DNA of 28,019 bases from an uncultured Fretibacterium sp. (GCA_937915835.1 CALGHA010000133.1:1-28019), one strand, 5' to 3'. Positions 1 through 8,411 are shown, numbered from the stretch's first letter. Numbers and translations: made by a program. Notes: generated by a model not told the origin, from the letters alone.

Positions 1-720
1 TAAGTTGTCGAGAAGATTTCCCTGATTGTCAATGACTATGTATGAACGCGCTGTAGTCTTCTCAAGGATTACGGGGCCTTCGGTTCGTTTGTTGCGCTCA
101 ATGAAGTATGAGAACTCGTCATCACTGATAAGAAGACTTAAATTAGAAAAATTGTTGTCGTTAAACGGCTTAATCTTCAGAAATTTCCATCTGTCAACGT
201 GAATTTTCTGCTCTATTTGTGTCAAGCATTCATGTAAATTAAGTTTTGACACGACCGTGTTAAACTTTATCTTGATTGAAGGATTTACTCGTTTAGCGGC
301 GTTGATAATCCTGCATAATCTATTCTCAGACAGGACATTATGATTTACATCACAGCGTCCAAGAATATGCAAAGTATTCTCGTTGAGACTGTCAATTGAC
401 AATCCCAAAGTGCTTAGGCATTCAAAATTTTCCGGGTTGAAGAGTTCAGGATTAAGCAAGAGTGAGCCGTTAGAAATCAATGAAACTTCAAAGGAATTAT
501 CTTTAGCGTATCTCAGAAGCTCATTGAAGCCTTTGTAAAAAACTGGTTCACCGCCGGCAAAGTTTATTGCTGACACTAGGTCGCTAGCTTTAATGTTGTC
601 GATTATTGCCAGCCAACTTTCTAACGGTAAATCCGTCTTCCTGTCGAAATGTGCGAAACAATGCTTACACCTGTAATTGCATTTCTCGGTGATATGTAAA
701 TTAACTTTTAATGAGTTCAC
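1..720 (-). CDS. Viperin-like radical SAM protein (3' end cut by window edge)
   Basis: 240 codons are open from a GTG at 720 to the window edge; the C-terminus is missing. A strong Shine-Dalgarno (AGGAGGT) lies 8 bases before the GTG. The radical SAM cluster motif CNYRCKHC gives C14, C18 and C21. Further motifs follow in viperin order: NFAGGEP (53-59), SNGS (83-86), LGR (120-122), KFNTVV (152-157), RWKF (177-180), DDEFSYFIERNK (from 200) and RSYIVID (225-231). From memory, vertebrate viperin has matching blocks (NFSGGEP, SNGS, IGRG, KINSVI, RWKVF, DEEFERFLERHK, DSYLILD). Viperins convert nucleoside triphosphates to 3'-deoxy-3',4'-didehydro analogues that terminate viral RNA chains, and prokaryotic viperins defend against phage. 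The alternative is another small radical SAM family, but the match through the second half argues for viperin. The gene is divergent from the 829-2154 gene. Nucleotide specificity cannot be told. Confidence 0.82.
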   Translation of the reverse strand, partial: MNSLKVNLHITEKCNYRCKHCFAHFDRKTDLPLESWLAIIDNIKASDLVSAINFAGGEPVFYKGFNELLRYAKDNSFEVSLISNGSLLLNPELFNPENFECLSTLGLSIDSLNENTLHILGRCDVNHNVLSENRLCRIINAAKRVNPSIKIKFNTVVSKLNLHECLTQIEQKIHVDRWKFLKIKPFNDNNFSNLSLLISDDEFSYFIERNKRTEGPVILEKTTARSYIVIDNQGNLLDNL

Positions 721-746
721 TTTGTATTACCTCCTGTTGTCTTGAT

Positions 747-776
747 AGGATAAATATTACGCTGGAGGTTTGACAA
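747..776 (-). promoter_or_regulatory. Possible promoter of the viperin-like gene
   Basis: On the minus strand TTGTCA (776-771) is followed after 18 bases by TATCCT (752-747), about 27 bases before the GTG at 720. The boxes are only moderately like sigma-70 consensus. The -35 box overlaps the palindrome at 773-782. Confidence 0.35.
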
Positions 777-798
777 ATTTGTAATTCTGATTTACAAA
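770..798 (+). promoter_or_regulatory. Promoter of the 441-aa gene
   Basis: TTGACA (770-775), a 17-base spacer and TACAAA (793-798) form a good sigma-70-type promoter about 30 bases before the GTG at 829. The -35 box overlaps the palindrome and the opposing promoter, so one bound protein could affect both directions. Confidence 0.55.
773..782. promoter_or_regulatory. Palindrome, candidate operator
   Basis: ACAAATTTGT is a perfect 10-bp inverted repeat inside the 108-bp divergent intergenic region. It covers the -35 regions proposed for both genes. A further half-site-like TTTACAAA follows at 791-798. Operator function, and the neighbouring HTH-like protein as its binder, are inferences. Confidence 0.4.
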
Positions 799-828
799 AA
801 TAAAAACGCTTAAAGGTGGCCTGAAAAC

Positions 829-2154
829 GTGAGAGATGATTACACAGCATTTGCCGATAACAGCTTGAAGGAATTGGCCGTGTCAAAATATGATGATGAC
901 GACTTAGAGGTTAAAGCAATCGAATTCTTGAGGAATCCTGAAAATTTCAGAGCTTTCAATCATGGGCTTATTGAGTTATTGAAGAAGAAAAATTTTCCTG
1001 GAGACTTGAATAATATATTTGAGATGACGGATTATTTATATGAAAGATTGCGGGAGATTAATTCGACGGTAAAGAAAATAACTGTGCAGTCATGGTTTGA
1101 CGGAATTCATCGCCCCAAAATTGAGCCGGCAAGCAGACCCCGAATATATGAAATATGCTTCGCCCTGAACTTAACTTTCGATGAAGTAATCTGGTTCTTT
1201 CATCACGTTTATTATGATCGGGCTTTTAATTGTCATGATATTTCAGAAGGAGTTTTCTATTTTGCGTTTCTTAATGGCGTAAAATATCCTGAAGCTCTCG
1301 CGATAATCAACGACATAAAATCGAGTTCATACGGCCCCAACGATAAAGAAGAGGCAGCACTTGTTTATACAAGTTTCATTAAGAACAGACTACGCGAACT
1401 TCATTCAACGGAGGAGCTTAAAAGTTTTATTATCCAGAACAAAGCAAGTTTCACCGTCTGGAATAATACGGCCTTGCAATATATCAACAAATTCTTTTTT
1501 GAGATAACAGGAGATGAGAACACCTCAAAGCCGGTAATCCAGAAAATTCAGCATCGGCTTACACATCTTAATAATAAAGTGAAAACCATAGAGCTTAATA
1601 TCAACGACATCGACAAATGCGGGCTTCTCGTAAGAGAAATAATCTTTGACGCGAAATTTTCACATGCCGATAAATACGAAGCCGAAAAATTAATCGACCG
1701 GTTAAAGTCAAAAAATACTTTCTCTCAGGCATTCATACTTGAAAATATTCTTGAAACCAGCTCAGGACTAGGAAAAAATCCGGAAATCCCTTACGTAGTC
1801 AGGCTTAATTTTCCCAGCAAAAAAGTTTTGTCCGAGATATTAAATTTGTTACAGTCAAACACGCTAAAATCTTACGATGCAATCAGAAAAACTTTAATAC
1901 TTTTTCACTTTTACGTTTTCTGGTGCAAGTTCAAACTTGGAGATTTCAGTGACGACGACGGGAAACTTGCCGAAACTTATAGGGAAGAAGCTGATATTTT
2001 ACTCGAAGAATGCGGATATGAGCCTCTTTATTCCGGAAATCCTTATGACTGGGTATTTTTGTTCTCAGCATTCAGCGGTGATTGCAAGAATACCATTAAC
2101 ACTTTTCGCGATATTGTGTCTTCCTTATTATCAGAATTAGAAGAGGATTATTGA
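829..2154 (+). CDS. Protein of unknown function with helix-turn-helix-like region
   Basis: 441 aa from GTG at 829, preceded by AAGGTGG about nine bases upstream. I do not recognise a named family. Residues about 75-125 resemble a compact HTH domain: a TVQSWFDG helix, a basic RP/SRPRIYE stretch, then a FALNLTFDEV helix and an aromatic FFHHVYY run. This resembles Cro/CI-like regions in hypothetical Firmicutes regulators. The remaining 300 residues are soluble, mostly helical-looking and without recognised catalytic motifs. It has no signal peptide or membrane segment. It is divergent from the viperin-like gene across a palindrome, which suggests it regulates that gene. Its stop codon TGA shares a base with the ATG of cobQ, so the two are cotranscribed. 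It could instead be a defence sensor working with the viperin. Confidence 0.55.
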   Translation: MRDDYTAFADNSLKELAVSKYDDDDLEVKAIEFLRNPENFRAFNHGLIELLKKKNFPGDLNNIFEMTDYLYERLREINSTVKKITVQSWFDGIHRPKIEPASRPRIYEICFALNLTFDEVIWFFHHVYYDRAFNCHDISEGVFYFAFLNGVKYPEALAIINDIKSSSYGPNDKEEAALVYTSFIKNRLRELHSTEELKSFIIQNKASFTVWNNTALQYINKFFFEITGDENTSKPVIQKIQHRLTHLNNKVKTIELNINDIDKCGLLVREIIFDAKFSHADKYEAEKLIDRLKSKNTFSQAFILENILETSSGLGKNPEIPYVVRLNFPSKKVLSEILNLLQSNTLKSYDAIRKTLILFHFYVFWCKFKLGDFSDDDGKLAETYREEADILLEECGYEPLYSGNPYDWVFLFSAFSGDCKNTINTFRDIVSSLLSELEEDY

Positions 2155-3611
2155 TGAACGGAATAATGATACAGGGAACTTCAAGCGATGCCGGAAAAAG
2201 TTTTATCGTAACCGGACTTTGCCGCCTTTTATCGAACATGAACATGAAAATTTGCCCGTTTAAGTCTCAGAACATGAGCAACAATTCTTACGTTACACAC
2301 GACGGCCTCGAAATCTCAATTGCTCAAGCCCTCCAAGCTCAAGCCGCGAGATTAAGGCCCGAAGTCTTCATGAACCCGATTTTGCTTAAGCCGAGACGGG
2401 AAAATTCATCAGAAGTTATTCTCAACGGAAAAGTTTACGCAAGCTCAACGAGAAATTATAGGGATTTCACACGAACTCAGGGAATTAACGCAATCCGCCA
2501 GGCTCTAAATCATATTCACTCTAACTTTGACGCAATCATCATCGAAGGAGCAGGAAGTCCCGCAGAAATTAATCTTAATGCTCACGAAATCGTAAATATG
2601 CGAATTGCTCGTGAAGCTGACGTTCCAGTTTTGCTTGTTGCTGACGTGGATCGGGGCGGTTCGCTTGCGTCGGTCGTCGGAACTCTTGAGCTTTTAGGCG
2701 ATGACAGAAAACGCGTGAAGGGAATAATCTTTAACAAGTTCAGAGGGGATATAAAACTTTTTCAAGACGCGGTTGATTGGACGGAAGATTACACGGGAAT
2801 AAAAGTTGTCGGAGTTCTGCCGTTCACAAAGGGAATAAATCTCTCAGGAGAAGACAGCCTTGACATCTCGAACTTTGACAGCAACAATTCAGGCAAAATC
2901 TCAATCGGAGTTCCTAAATTTCCTGGCATTTCCAACTTCAGCGACTTTGACCCGTTTAATCTCGAACCCGACGTGCAATTAATTTACTTCGACGAAAATA
3001 TCACCATCAAGAACTTTCACGCTCTCGACGCAATAATTTTGCCCGGCACTAAGAATACTTTTGCGGCTTTGAACTGGCTGAAAGATTGCGGATTTGAGAC
3101 GATGATAAAAAATTTTCCCGGCTTCATTTTCGGAATATGCGGAGGAATGCAAATTTTAGGACGTGAATTAATTGATGGAAACTTATGCGAGAATAATTCT
3201 TTGACGAGGACACAAGGGCTTGAGCTTCTGCCGTTAATCACGAGCTTCAACGAGGACGAGAAGATTACGCGGCAAGTTCTTAATGATGAAATCTCCGGCT
3301 ATGAAATTCACTTTGGACGAACGGAATATTTTTACGATGAAAATTTTCACGAACTCTTGACGAACGAGGGAATTACCCGCGACGACTTCAAATTGGCCGG
3401 GACATATTTACACGGAGTTTTCGCAAATGATGATTTCCGGTCAAAATGGCTGAATGAGATTAGACGGGAAAAAAATTACGGTGAACGTCAGACGAACACC
3501 GCAAATTACAATCCCTATGACGCAATCGCCGAAATCTTAACGCGAAATCTCGACATAAATTTTATCCTGAAATTAATTCACCATGAAGACACCATGCTTC
3601 AGCCTGAGTAA
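2154..3611 (+). CDS. cobQ: Cobyric acid synthase (glutamine-hydrolysing)
   Basis: Amidates four carboxyl side chains of adenosylcobyrinic acid a,c-diamide using ATP and glutamine, in cobalamin synthesis or corrinoid remodelling. 485 aa, normal for CobQ/CbiP. The N-terminal MIQGTSSDAGKS (residues 5-16) is the dethiobiotin-synthetase-like nucleotide site. The C-terminal type-1 glutamine amidotransferase domain has FGICGGMQILG with nucleophile C329 and the GTYLHGVF histidine at about H420. An upstream TTG at 2151 is in frame, but the ATG at 2154 is better placed: AGAGGA ends six bases before it, and it overlaps the preceding TGA. The 3' end overlaps miaB tail-to-tail by 50 bp. No other cobalamin gene is visible here. 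Confidence 0.92.
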   Translation: MNGIMIQGTSSDAGKSFIVTGLCRLLSNMNMKICPFKSQNMSNNSYVTHDGLEISIAQALQAQAARLRPEVFMNPILLKPRRENSSEVILNGKVYASSTRNYRDFTRTQGINAIRQALNHIHSNFDAIIIEGAGSPAEINLNAHEIVNMRIAREADVPVLLVADVDRGGSLASVVGTLELLGDDRKRVKGIIFNKFRGDIKLFQDAVDWTEDYTGIKVVGVLPFTKGINLSGEDSLDISNFDSNNSGKISIGVPKFPGISNFSDFDPFNLEPDVQLIYFDENITIKNFHALDAIILPGTKNTFAALNWLKDCGFETMIKNFPGFIFGICGGMQILGRELIDGNLCENNSLTRTQGLELLPLITSFNEDEKITRQVLNDEISGYEIHFGRTEYFYDENFHELLTNEGITRDDFKLAGTYLHGVFANDDFRSKWLNEIRREKNYGERQTNTANYNPYDAIAEILTRNLDINFILKLIHHEDTMLQPE

Positions 3612-4890
3612 TTTTCACGTCAACAAATTGGCCGAGTAAATTTTTGCTTCCTTCAAAGATTACGACCTTATCGCTCGGAGTTCTCCCCTGTAACAATTTT
3701 TCTCCCTTTGGTGCCGTGCCGTCAACGAGGATATTAAAAACTTTTCCCGTCAATTCCTGATTGATTGAGAGCGTGATACTGTCTTGAAGCTCATTAAGTT
3801 TCGTCAACCTCTCAAGTCTAAGCTCAACCGGTAAAGCTCCGGACATTTTAGCTGCCGGAGTTCCTTCACGTTCGGAATAAGCCGCACTGTGAACCATGTC
3901 AAAGCGAAGTTCACGAATTGCGCTCATTGAGTCAGCAAAATCCTCTTCAGTCTCGCCAGGAAACCCAACGATTAAGTCAGTCGTAAGCCCCAAGCCCGAA
4001 ATTTTCTCACGCGTCATTCTCACCTTGTCAAAATATTCTTCACGCGTGTATTTTCTGTTCATGAGCCGTAAAATTCTATTACTTCCGGCTTGAATTGGCA
4101 GGTTCAGTGATGGGCAGACGGTCTCATTATTCGCCATAACGTCGACAATATCAGCTGTAAAATCCTGCGGCAATGACGTAACAAATCGAACTCGTTTAAT
4201 CCCGTCAAGTTTTGCAACTCTTTCAAGAAGCCACGCGAAATTTAAGCCTATATCCTTACCATAGCTATTAACATTTTGGCCGAGTAAAGTAATTTCCTTC
4301 ACACCGTCAGCAATCAACATCTCACACTCAGCAAAAATTTCATCCGGATTTCTCGAGACGAAACGCCCCCGAACATACGGGACTATGCAGTACGTGCAAA
4401 AGTTATCGCAACCGTGAGCAATCGTTACGTAGGCTTTAAATTTATTCTCGCGCTTAATCGTGATATTGTCAGCGTCGAAATCTAAGTTGTGGAACTCTCT
4501 CGGGTCGGTGTCGAGCAAATTCATTCTTGACTTCGGATGACTTACAACTTGTTCAATAGCGTCCGGAAGCAAGCCTATATGTCTCGGGCCTGCAACAAGT
4601 TTTACATATGGAAATCGATTTAATGCGCGTTCTCCTAATCTTTGAGCAATACAGCCCGTCAAAGCTACTAATGGACGTTGATTTTTCTTCCATGAGGTTT
4701 CGTAAAGGCCCATTTCGCTCCAAACTTTTTGCTCAGCTTTTGCCCGAACACTGCAACCCGTAATCATGATAATGTCGGCTTCGTCCTCGTTGACTTCCTG
4801 CCAGCCGCGAGAGCCTAAGACCGTTCTAACTCTGTCAGCGTCGTAAACGTTCATCTGACAGCCATAAACTTTTACGCAAATTTTCGGCAT
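3562..4890 (-). CDS. miaB: tRNA-2-methylthio-N6-isopentenyladenosine synthase MiaB
   Basis: Methylthiotransferase adding the 2-methylthio group to i6A37 of tRNA. 442 aa, full length. The UPF0004 domain supplies C11 (YGCQMN), C46 (TGCSVRA) and C80 (LTGCIAQR) for the auxiliary cluster. The radical SAM domain has CDNFCTYC (C161, C165, C168), followed by VRGR. A TRAM domain forms the last 65 or so residues. The YGCQMN opening favours MiaB over MtaB or RimO. The start lies only three bases after the purB stop, so the two form an operon. The 3' end overlaps cobQ on the other strand by 50 bp, and no terminator is visible between the convergent genes. Confidence 0.93.
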   Translation of the reverse strand: MPKICVKVYGCQMNVYDADRVRTVLGSRGWQEVNEDEADIIMITGCSVRAKAEQKVWSEMGLYETSWKKNQRPLVALTGCIAQRLGERALNRFPYVKLVAGPRHIGLLPDAIEQVVSHPKSRMNLLDTDPREFHNLDFDADNITIKRENKFKAYVTIAHGCDNFCTYCIVPYVRGRFVSRNPDEIFAECEMLIADGVKEITLLGQNVNSYGKDIGLNFAWLLERVAKLDGIKRVRFVTSLPQDFTADIVDVMANNETVCPSLNLPIQAGSNRILRLMNRKYTREEYFDKVRMTREKISGLGLTTDLIVGFPGETEEDFADSMSAIRELRFDMVHSAAYSEREGTPAAKMSGALPVELRLERLTKLNELQDSITLSINQELTGKVFNILVDGTAPKGEKLLQGRTPSDKVVIFEGSKNLLGQFVDVKITQAEAWCLHGELISG

Positions 4891-4893
4891 TTA

Positions 4894-6186
4894 TTAACCG
4901 AAGAACCTCGCGAAAATTTCATCGACGTAGCGCAGGTAAAAATCATTCTCGAACAACGCTTTTAATCTCTCTTGATCTACGTCCTTCATTCTTTCGTCGG
5001 CTAATAATAAATCCTGGAATGCTACTCCGCTTGAAGCCGTCTTCATTGCGTTTTCCTGGACAATTGCATATGCGTCTTCACGTGAAAGTTTCAGTTCATC
5101 GAGCAAGAACGTCAACACTCTCTGAGAATAAACAAGCCCGTTAGTCTGGTTAATGTTATGCTTCACTCTCGACTCGTCAACGACTAAGCCGCGTAAAATT
5201 TTCGTCATGCTCCGAACCATGAAAGCCGCGATGTTAAACGCATCCGGCCAAATTACTCTTTCAGTTGAAGAATGGCTGATGTCGCGTTCATGCCACAAAG
5301 CAATATTCTCCATGCCGGTTAAAGCATAGCCGCGTAAAAGTCTTGACATTCCGCACACTCTTTCACATTTCACGGGATTACGTTTATGAGGCATTGCCGA
5401 CGAACCTTTTTGACCGACACCGAACGGCTCAAAGGCTTCACGAACTTCTGTACGCTGTAAATTTCGGATTTCAAGCGCCATTCTCTCAAGAGTTCCTCCC
5501 ATTATAGCCAATGCGTTAAGAACTCCGGCGTGTCTGTCGCGCTGTAAGATTTGGTTAGAGACTTTTGCGGGTTCAAGGCCTAATAATTCACAAACTCGTG
5601 CTTCAAGTTTCGGTGAACTCATCGCGTAAGTTCCAACGGCTCCCGAAATTTTTCCGGCTGATACGTCCTTGCGTGAATATTCAAGTCTGCCTTTATCGCG
5701 TAAAAGTTCAGCGTGCCAGTTCAGGAATTTCAAGCCCATTGATGTAGGTTCAGCATGGATCCCGTGAGTTCGGCCAATGCATGGAAGATATTTATATTTC
5801 TGTGCAAGTTCAGTAACGACAAAATCAAGCTCATCGAGTGCCTTAATGATAATGTCAAGCGAATCTCTAAGCATAATTGAACTCGCTGTGTCGAGAATAT
5901 CGCTGCTTGTCATCCCTAAATGCAAGTATCTTCCGTTTGCTCCGATATTTTCAGCGACGGCACTAACGAAAGCTACTACATCATGCTGAGTTTTCTTCTC
6001 GATTTCTTGAACTCTCTCAACCGTAAAACTCGCGTGCGCAACTATATCTTCAAGAGCTTCTTGCGGAATTCTTCCCATTTCACACCAAGCCCGGCACACC
6101 GCAAGCTCAACATCAAGCATGACTTTCAAACGGTTGTATTCGTCCCATAAATCTGAAATATCACGCACTGAATATCTCTCAATCAT
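4894..6186 (-). CDS. purB: Adenylosuccinate lyase
   Basis: Cleaves SAICAR and adenylosuccinate with release of fumarate, serving two steps of purine synthesis. 430 aa, typical of the short bacterial class. The fumarase/aspartase signature GSSAMPHKRNP (261-271) includes the catalytic serine loop. GRTHGIHAEP (138-147) supplies the active-site histidine H141, and TSSDILDT (93-100) is the substrate loop. The start is the ATG at 6186, with GGAGAG about 11 bases upstream. It is first gene of a purB-miaB operon with its own promoter. Confidence 0.95.
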   Translation of the reverse strand: MIERYSVRDISDLWDEYNRLKVMLDVELAVCRAWCEMGRIPQEALEDIVAHASFTVERVQEIEKKTQHDVVAFVSAVAENIGANGRYLHLGMTSSDILDTASSIMLRDSLDIIIKALDELDFVVTELAQKYKYLPCIGRTHGIHAEPTSMGLKFLNWHAELLRDKGRLEYSRKDVSAGKISGAVGTYAMSSPKLEARVCELLGLEPAKVSNQILQRDRHAGVLNALAIMGGTLERMALEIRNLQRTEVREAFEPFGVGQKGSSAMPHKRNPVKCERVCGMSRLLRGYALTGMENIALWHERDISHSSTERVIWPDAFNIAAFMVRSMTKILRGLVVDESRVKHNINQTNGLVYSQRVLTFLLDELKLSREDAYAIVQENAMKTASSGVAFQDLLLADERMKDVDQERLKALFENDFYLRYVDEIFARFFG

Positions 6187-6238
6187 GATAAATTTTTCTC
6201 TCCATTTATAATAATAAATATTGTTGATAATGTCTGAG

Positions 6239-6267
6239 ATTTTAATTGCCGGTTAATATTGCGTCAA
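6239..6267 (-). promoter_or_regulatory. Promoter of purB-miaB
   Basis: TTGACG (6267-6262), exactly 17 bases of spacer, then TAAAAT (6244-6239) on the minus strand. This leaves a short leader of about 45 bases before the purB ATG. No purine riboswitch is apparent in so short a leader. Confidence 0.65.
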
Positions 6268-6325
6268 GCCAGCATTATTTTCATACGCTTATTTCTTGTT
6301 GAAAATTTCAGCGTCCCTATTTACA

Positions 6326-6354
6326 TTGTGTTTTTATCTTTTCGTCTGTATAAT
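6326..6354 (+). promoter_or_regulatory. Promoter of the ybeY operon
   Basis: A perfect TATAAT (6349-6354) lies 17 bases after a weak TTGTGT (6326-6331). The leader would be about 70 bases. A short CCCC/GGGG hairpin could form at about 6386-6408. The rest of the purB-ybeY intergenic region shows nothing else. Confidence 0.5.
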
Positions 6355-6432
6355 TTTTCAATATGCTTAATATGAGCAAAATTTCCCCAATTTTAACTGC
6401 GGGGAGTATGTCAAGAAAGAGGTTAGTTATTC

Positions 6433-6906
6433 TTGAAGTTATCTTTGCGCGTTGAAGATTCAGAAGGCGACAGTAACAGCATTTCAGATTATTCGGCTTT
6501 AGAGCAGGTTCTAGAGAATGAGCTTGCTGAAATTTTCCCAAATTCCCAGAATTACGAGTTTGCAGAGATCTCATTAACATTTGCAACTCCTGACGAAATC
6601 CGCGAACTCAACAGGACTTATCGCGGCGTTGATGAACCGACCGACGTATTGTCATTCCCATTAATCGAGAATGAACCCGTCGGAATTCCTGAGCTCCCAG
6701 TCTTAGCACTCGGCGACATCGTGATTTGCCCGGAAGAGACTAAACGACTTCATCCGGAATTATCTTTACACGACGGCATATTATTAATGCTGGCTCACTC
6801 ATTCTTGCATTTACTCGGCTATGACCATGCTGACGAGGACGAGCAAAAAGTTATGTGGGACTTGCAAGCGAAAATTGCTAGAGAACTTGCGGAGGTATTA
6901 AAGTGA
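6433..6906 (+). CDS. ybeY: Endoribonuclease YbeY
   Basis: Zinc-dependent RNase needed for 16S rRNA 3'-end maturation and ribosome quality control. 157 aa. The metal-binding H-x3-H-x5-H motif is present as HSFLHLLGYDH (H122, H126, H132); the usual glycine after the first histidine is serine here. ELNRTYRGVDEPTDVLSFP (58-76) is the other conserved block. The start is a TTG at 6433 with AAAGAGGT about nine bases upstream; no ATG or GTG fits as well. Its TGA overlaps the GTG of the small membrane ORF, so the genes look translationally coupled. Confidence 0.93.
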   Translation: MKLSLRVEDSEGDSNSISDYSALEQVLENELAEIFPNSQNYEFAEISLTFATPDEIRELNRTYRGVDEPTDVLSFPLIENEPVGIPELPVLALGDIVICPEETKRLHPELSLHDGILLMLAHSFLHLLGYDHADEDEQKVMWDLQAKIARELAEVLK

Positions 6907-7028
6907 TTAGAGCGTTAATATTCCTGTTCTTCTCCATTGCGTTCAAATTGATACGTCTTTATATCTTCGCAGTCCTGGCCAATGTCTGGGGCTTTGACGT
7001 TTCAAGTCTGAGAGGTGCTAATTCATGA
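6903..7028 (+). CDS. Small membrane protein, 41 aa
   Basis: GTG at 6903 to TGA at 7026-7028. GGAGGT (6891-6896) sits six bases before the start. The peptide begins MIRALIFLFFSIAFKLIRLY and continues with a second hydrophobic run IFAVLANVWGF, then a polar tail. This reads as one or two membrane segments. The start overlaps the ybeY stop (GTGA) and its own stop overlaps the next gene's ATG (ATGA), so both junctions are coupled. Strong SD and two overlaps make it very likely to be translated. It fits no family I know; a partner or regulator of the CNNM transporter downstream is a guess. Confidence 0.7.
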   Translation: MIRALIFLFFSIAFKLIRLYIFAVLANVWGFDVSSLRGANS

Positions 7029-8314
7029 CGGGAATAATCATAGGTTTCGTAATATTATTCTTATTGTCGGCATTCTTCAGCGGGGCGGAGACTTCGATAA
7101 CTGCGACGGGCACGGGAAAACTCCGAACTCTTCAGGAGCAAGGGAAATACAAATTTCTCAACTCAACGTTTCAATGGCTCATTGACGACACTCAAGAGGC
7201 CCTGACAGTCTGCTTAATCTCGAACAACGTCGTGAACATCTCAGCTTCCGCATTGGCCTCAAGCGTCGTGCTTCAAATTTTCGGTTCTGGCGCGCTCGTA
7301 ATCGTCGTTCCTGTTATGACCGTCTTAATCGTAATCTTCGGTGAAATTCTGCCAAAAAGTGCCGCAATGATTTACTCCGAAAACGTCTTAATTTTCGCCG
7401 CACCAATCCTGAGAGTTTTAGCATTCTTAATCTCTCCTGTCGCGTGGGCAATGAAAAAATGTGTCAAGGCTATCGGCTTCCTTCTTCATCTTGACTTAGG
7501 AACTCAGCAAGTTTTCGTTACTCGTGATGAGATTGAACAGGTTGTGAAAATTGGCGAGGAAAGCGGGGCACTTGAAGCTAGTGAACGGCGAATGATTGAC
7601 GGGATTATCGACTTCGACGAGACGAGAGTACACGAGATCATGATACCCAGAACTGACATGATAGCTCTTGAAGCCAATGATACGCTTGCTGACGCTGTGA
7701 AACTTTTCATTGAGCAGGGACATTCGCGCATTCCAGTATACGAAGAAAGCCCGGATAATATTGTCGGCATTCTTTACGTCAAAGATACCCTGAAAAATTT
7801 ACTCGACGGCGATTTATCCTGTGAAGTCCGTACGCTTTTACGCAAGCCAATTTTCGTGCCTGAGACCATAAGGACCGCTGAAGTTCTCGAGAACATGAGG
7901 CGTGAGCATATTCACATCGCAATAATCGTTGACGAATACGGCGGAGTTGCCGGCATCGTTACAATGGAAGATATTCTTGAGCAAATTGTCGGGGAAATTC
8001 AGGACGAATACGACGAGGAAACTCCTGAAATTCAGAAGCTCGAAGACGGTTCATATCTCGTTCAGGGGATTATCAGCCTTGAGGATTTGAGCGAAGCGCT
8101 GGGCTCAGAGTTTGAGAGTGAGGACGCTGAAACTTTAGGCGGATTAGTCTTGACTTTGTCGGGAAGTTTTCCGGAGGTCGGCGAAGTGTTTAACTATAAC
8201 GGCTGGAGAATAAAAGTTATTGAGCTTGAGGACCACAGAATTACTACGCTGAACATGACGAAAATTGAGCCGGAAAATTCGGACGAGGCTAACGATTATA
8301 ACGAGGACGAGTGA
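7025..8314 (+). CDS. CNNM/HlyC-CorC family transporter-like membrane protein
   Basis: 429 aa. The DUF21/CNNM transmembrane domain covers about residues 1-140, beginning with ITGFVILFLLSAFFSGAETS-like sequence in which SGAETS is the conserved family motif. A paired CBS domain covers about 205-330 (MIPRTDMIAL, HSRIPVYEE, IVDEYGGVAGIVTMEDILEQIVGEI). A C-terminal CorC_HlyC domain follows at about 345-420. Members are linked to magnesium or cobalt export and were historically called hemolysins. AGAGGT lies eight bases before the ATG, which overlaps the stop of the 41-aa ORF. The common ybeY-corC pairing agrees with the context. The exact ion cannot be told. Confidence 0.88.
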   Translation: MTGIIIGFVILFLLSAFFSGAETSITATGTGKLRTLQEQGKYKFLNSTFQWLIDDTQEALTVCLISNNVVNISASALASSVVLQIFGSGALVIVVPVMTVLIVIFGEILPKSAAMIYSENVLIFAAPILRVLAFLISPVAWAMKKCVKAIGFLLHLDLGTQQVFVTRDEIEQVVKIGEESGALEASERRMIDGIIDFDETRVHEIMIPRTDMIALEANDTLADAVKLFIEQGHSRIPVYEESPDNIVGILYVKDTLKNLLDGDLSCEVRTLLRKPIFVPETIRTAEVLENMRREHIHIAIIVDEYGGVAGIVTMEDILEQIVGEIQDEYDEETPEIQKLEDGSYLVQGIISLEDLSEALGSEFESEDAETLGGLVLTLSGSFPEVGEVFNYNGWRIKVIELEDHRITTLNMTKIEPENSDEANDYNEDE

Positions 8315-8321
8315 ATCAAAA

Positions 8322-8350
8322 AGGCAGGTTTTAGGATCTAGAGCCTGCCT
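8322..8350 (+). terminator. Terminator after the CNNM gene
   Basis: AGGCAGG (8322-8328) and CCTGCCT (8344-8350) make a 7-bp stem with a 15-base loop, eight bases after the stop codon. The following AATAAATTTT is a weak U-tract. Confidence 0.55.
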
Positions 8351-8367
8351 CAATAAATTTTCTTGTG

Positions 8368-8376
8368 TGATATAAT
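8368..8376 (+). promoter_or_regulatory. Extended -10 promoter of the UbiA/GT-C pair
   Basis: TGATATAAT is a perfect extended -10 element with no clear -35. Transcription would begin near 8383, followed by AAAGGAG (8393-8399) and the leader ORF at 8412. Confidence 0.55.
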
Positions 8377-8411
8377 TCTATAAAACTTCAAGAAAGGAGC
8401 TTGACGTTATC

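Noticed and set aside
6363..6455. 30-codon ORF upstream of ybeY
   Set aside because: No Shine-Dalgarno, overlaps ybeY, and composition looks accidental.
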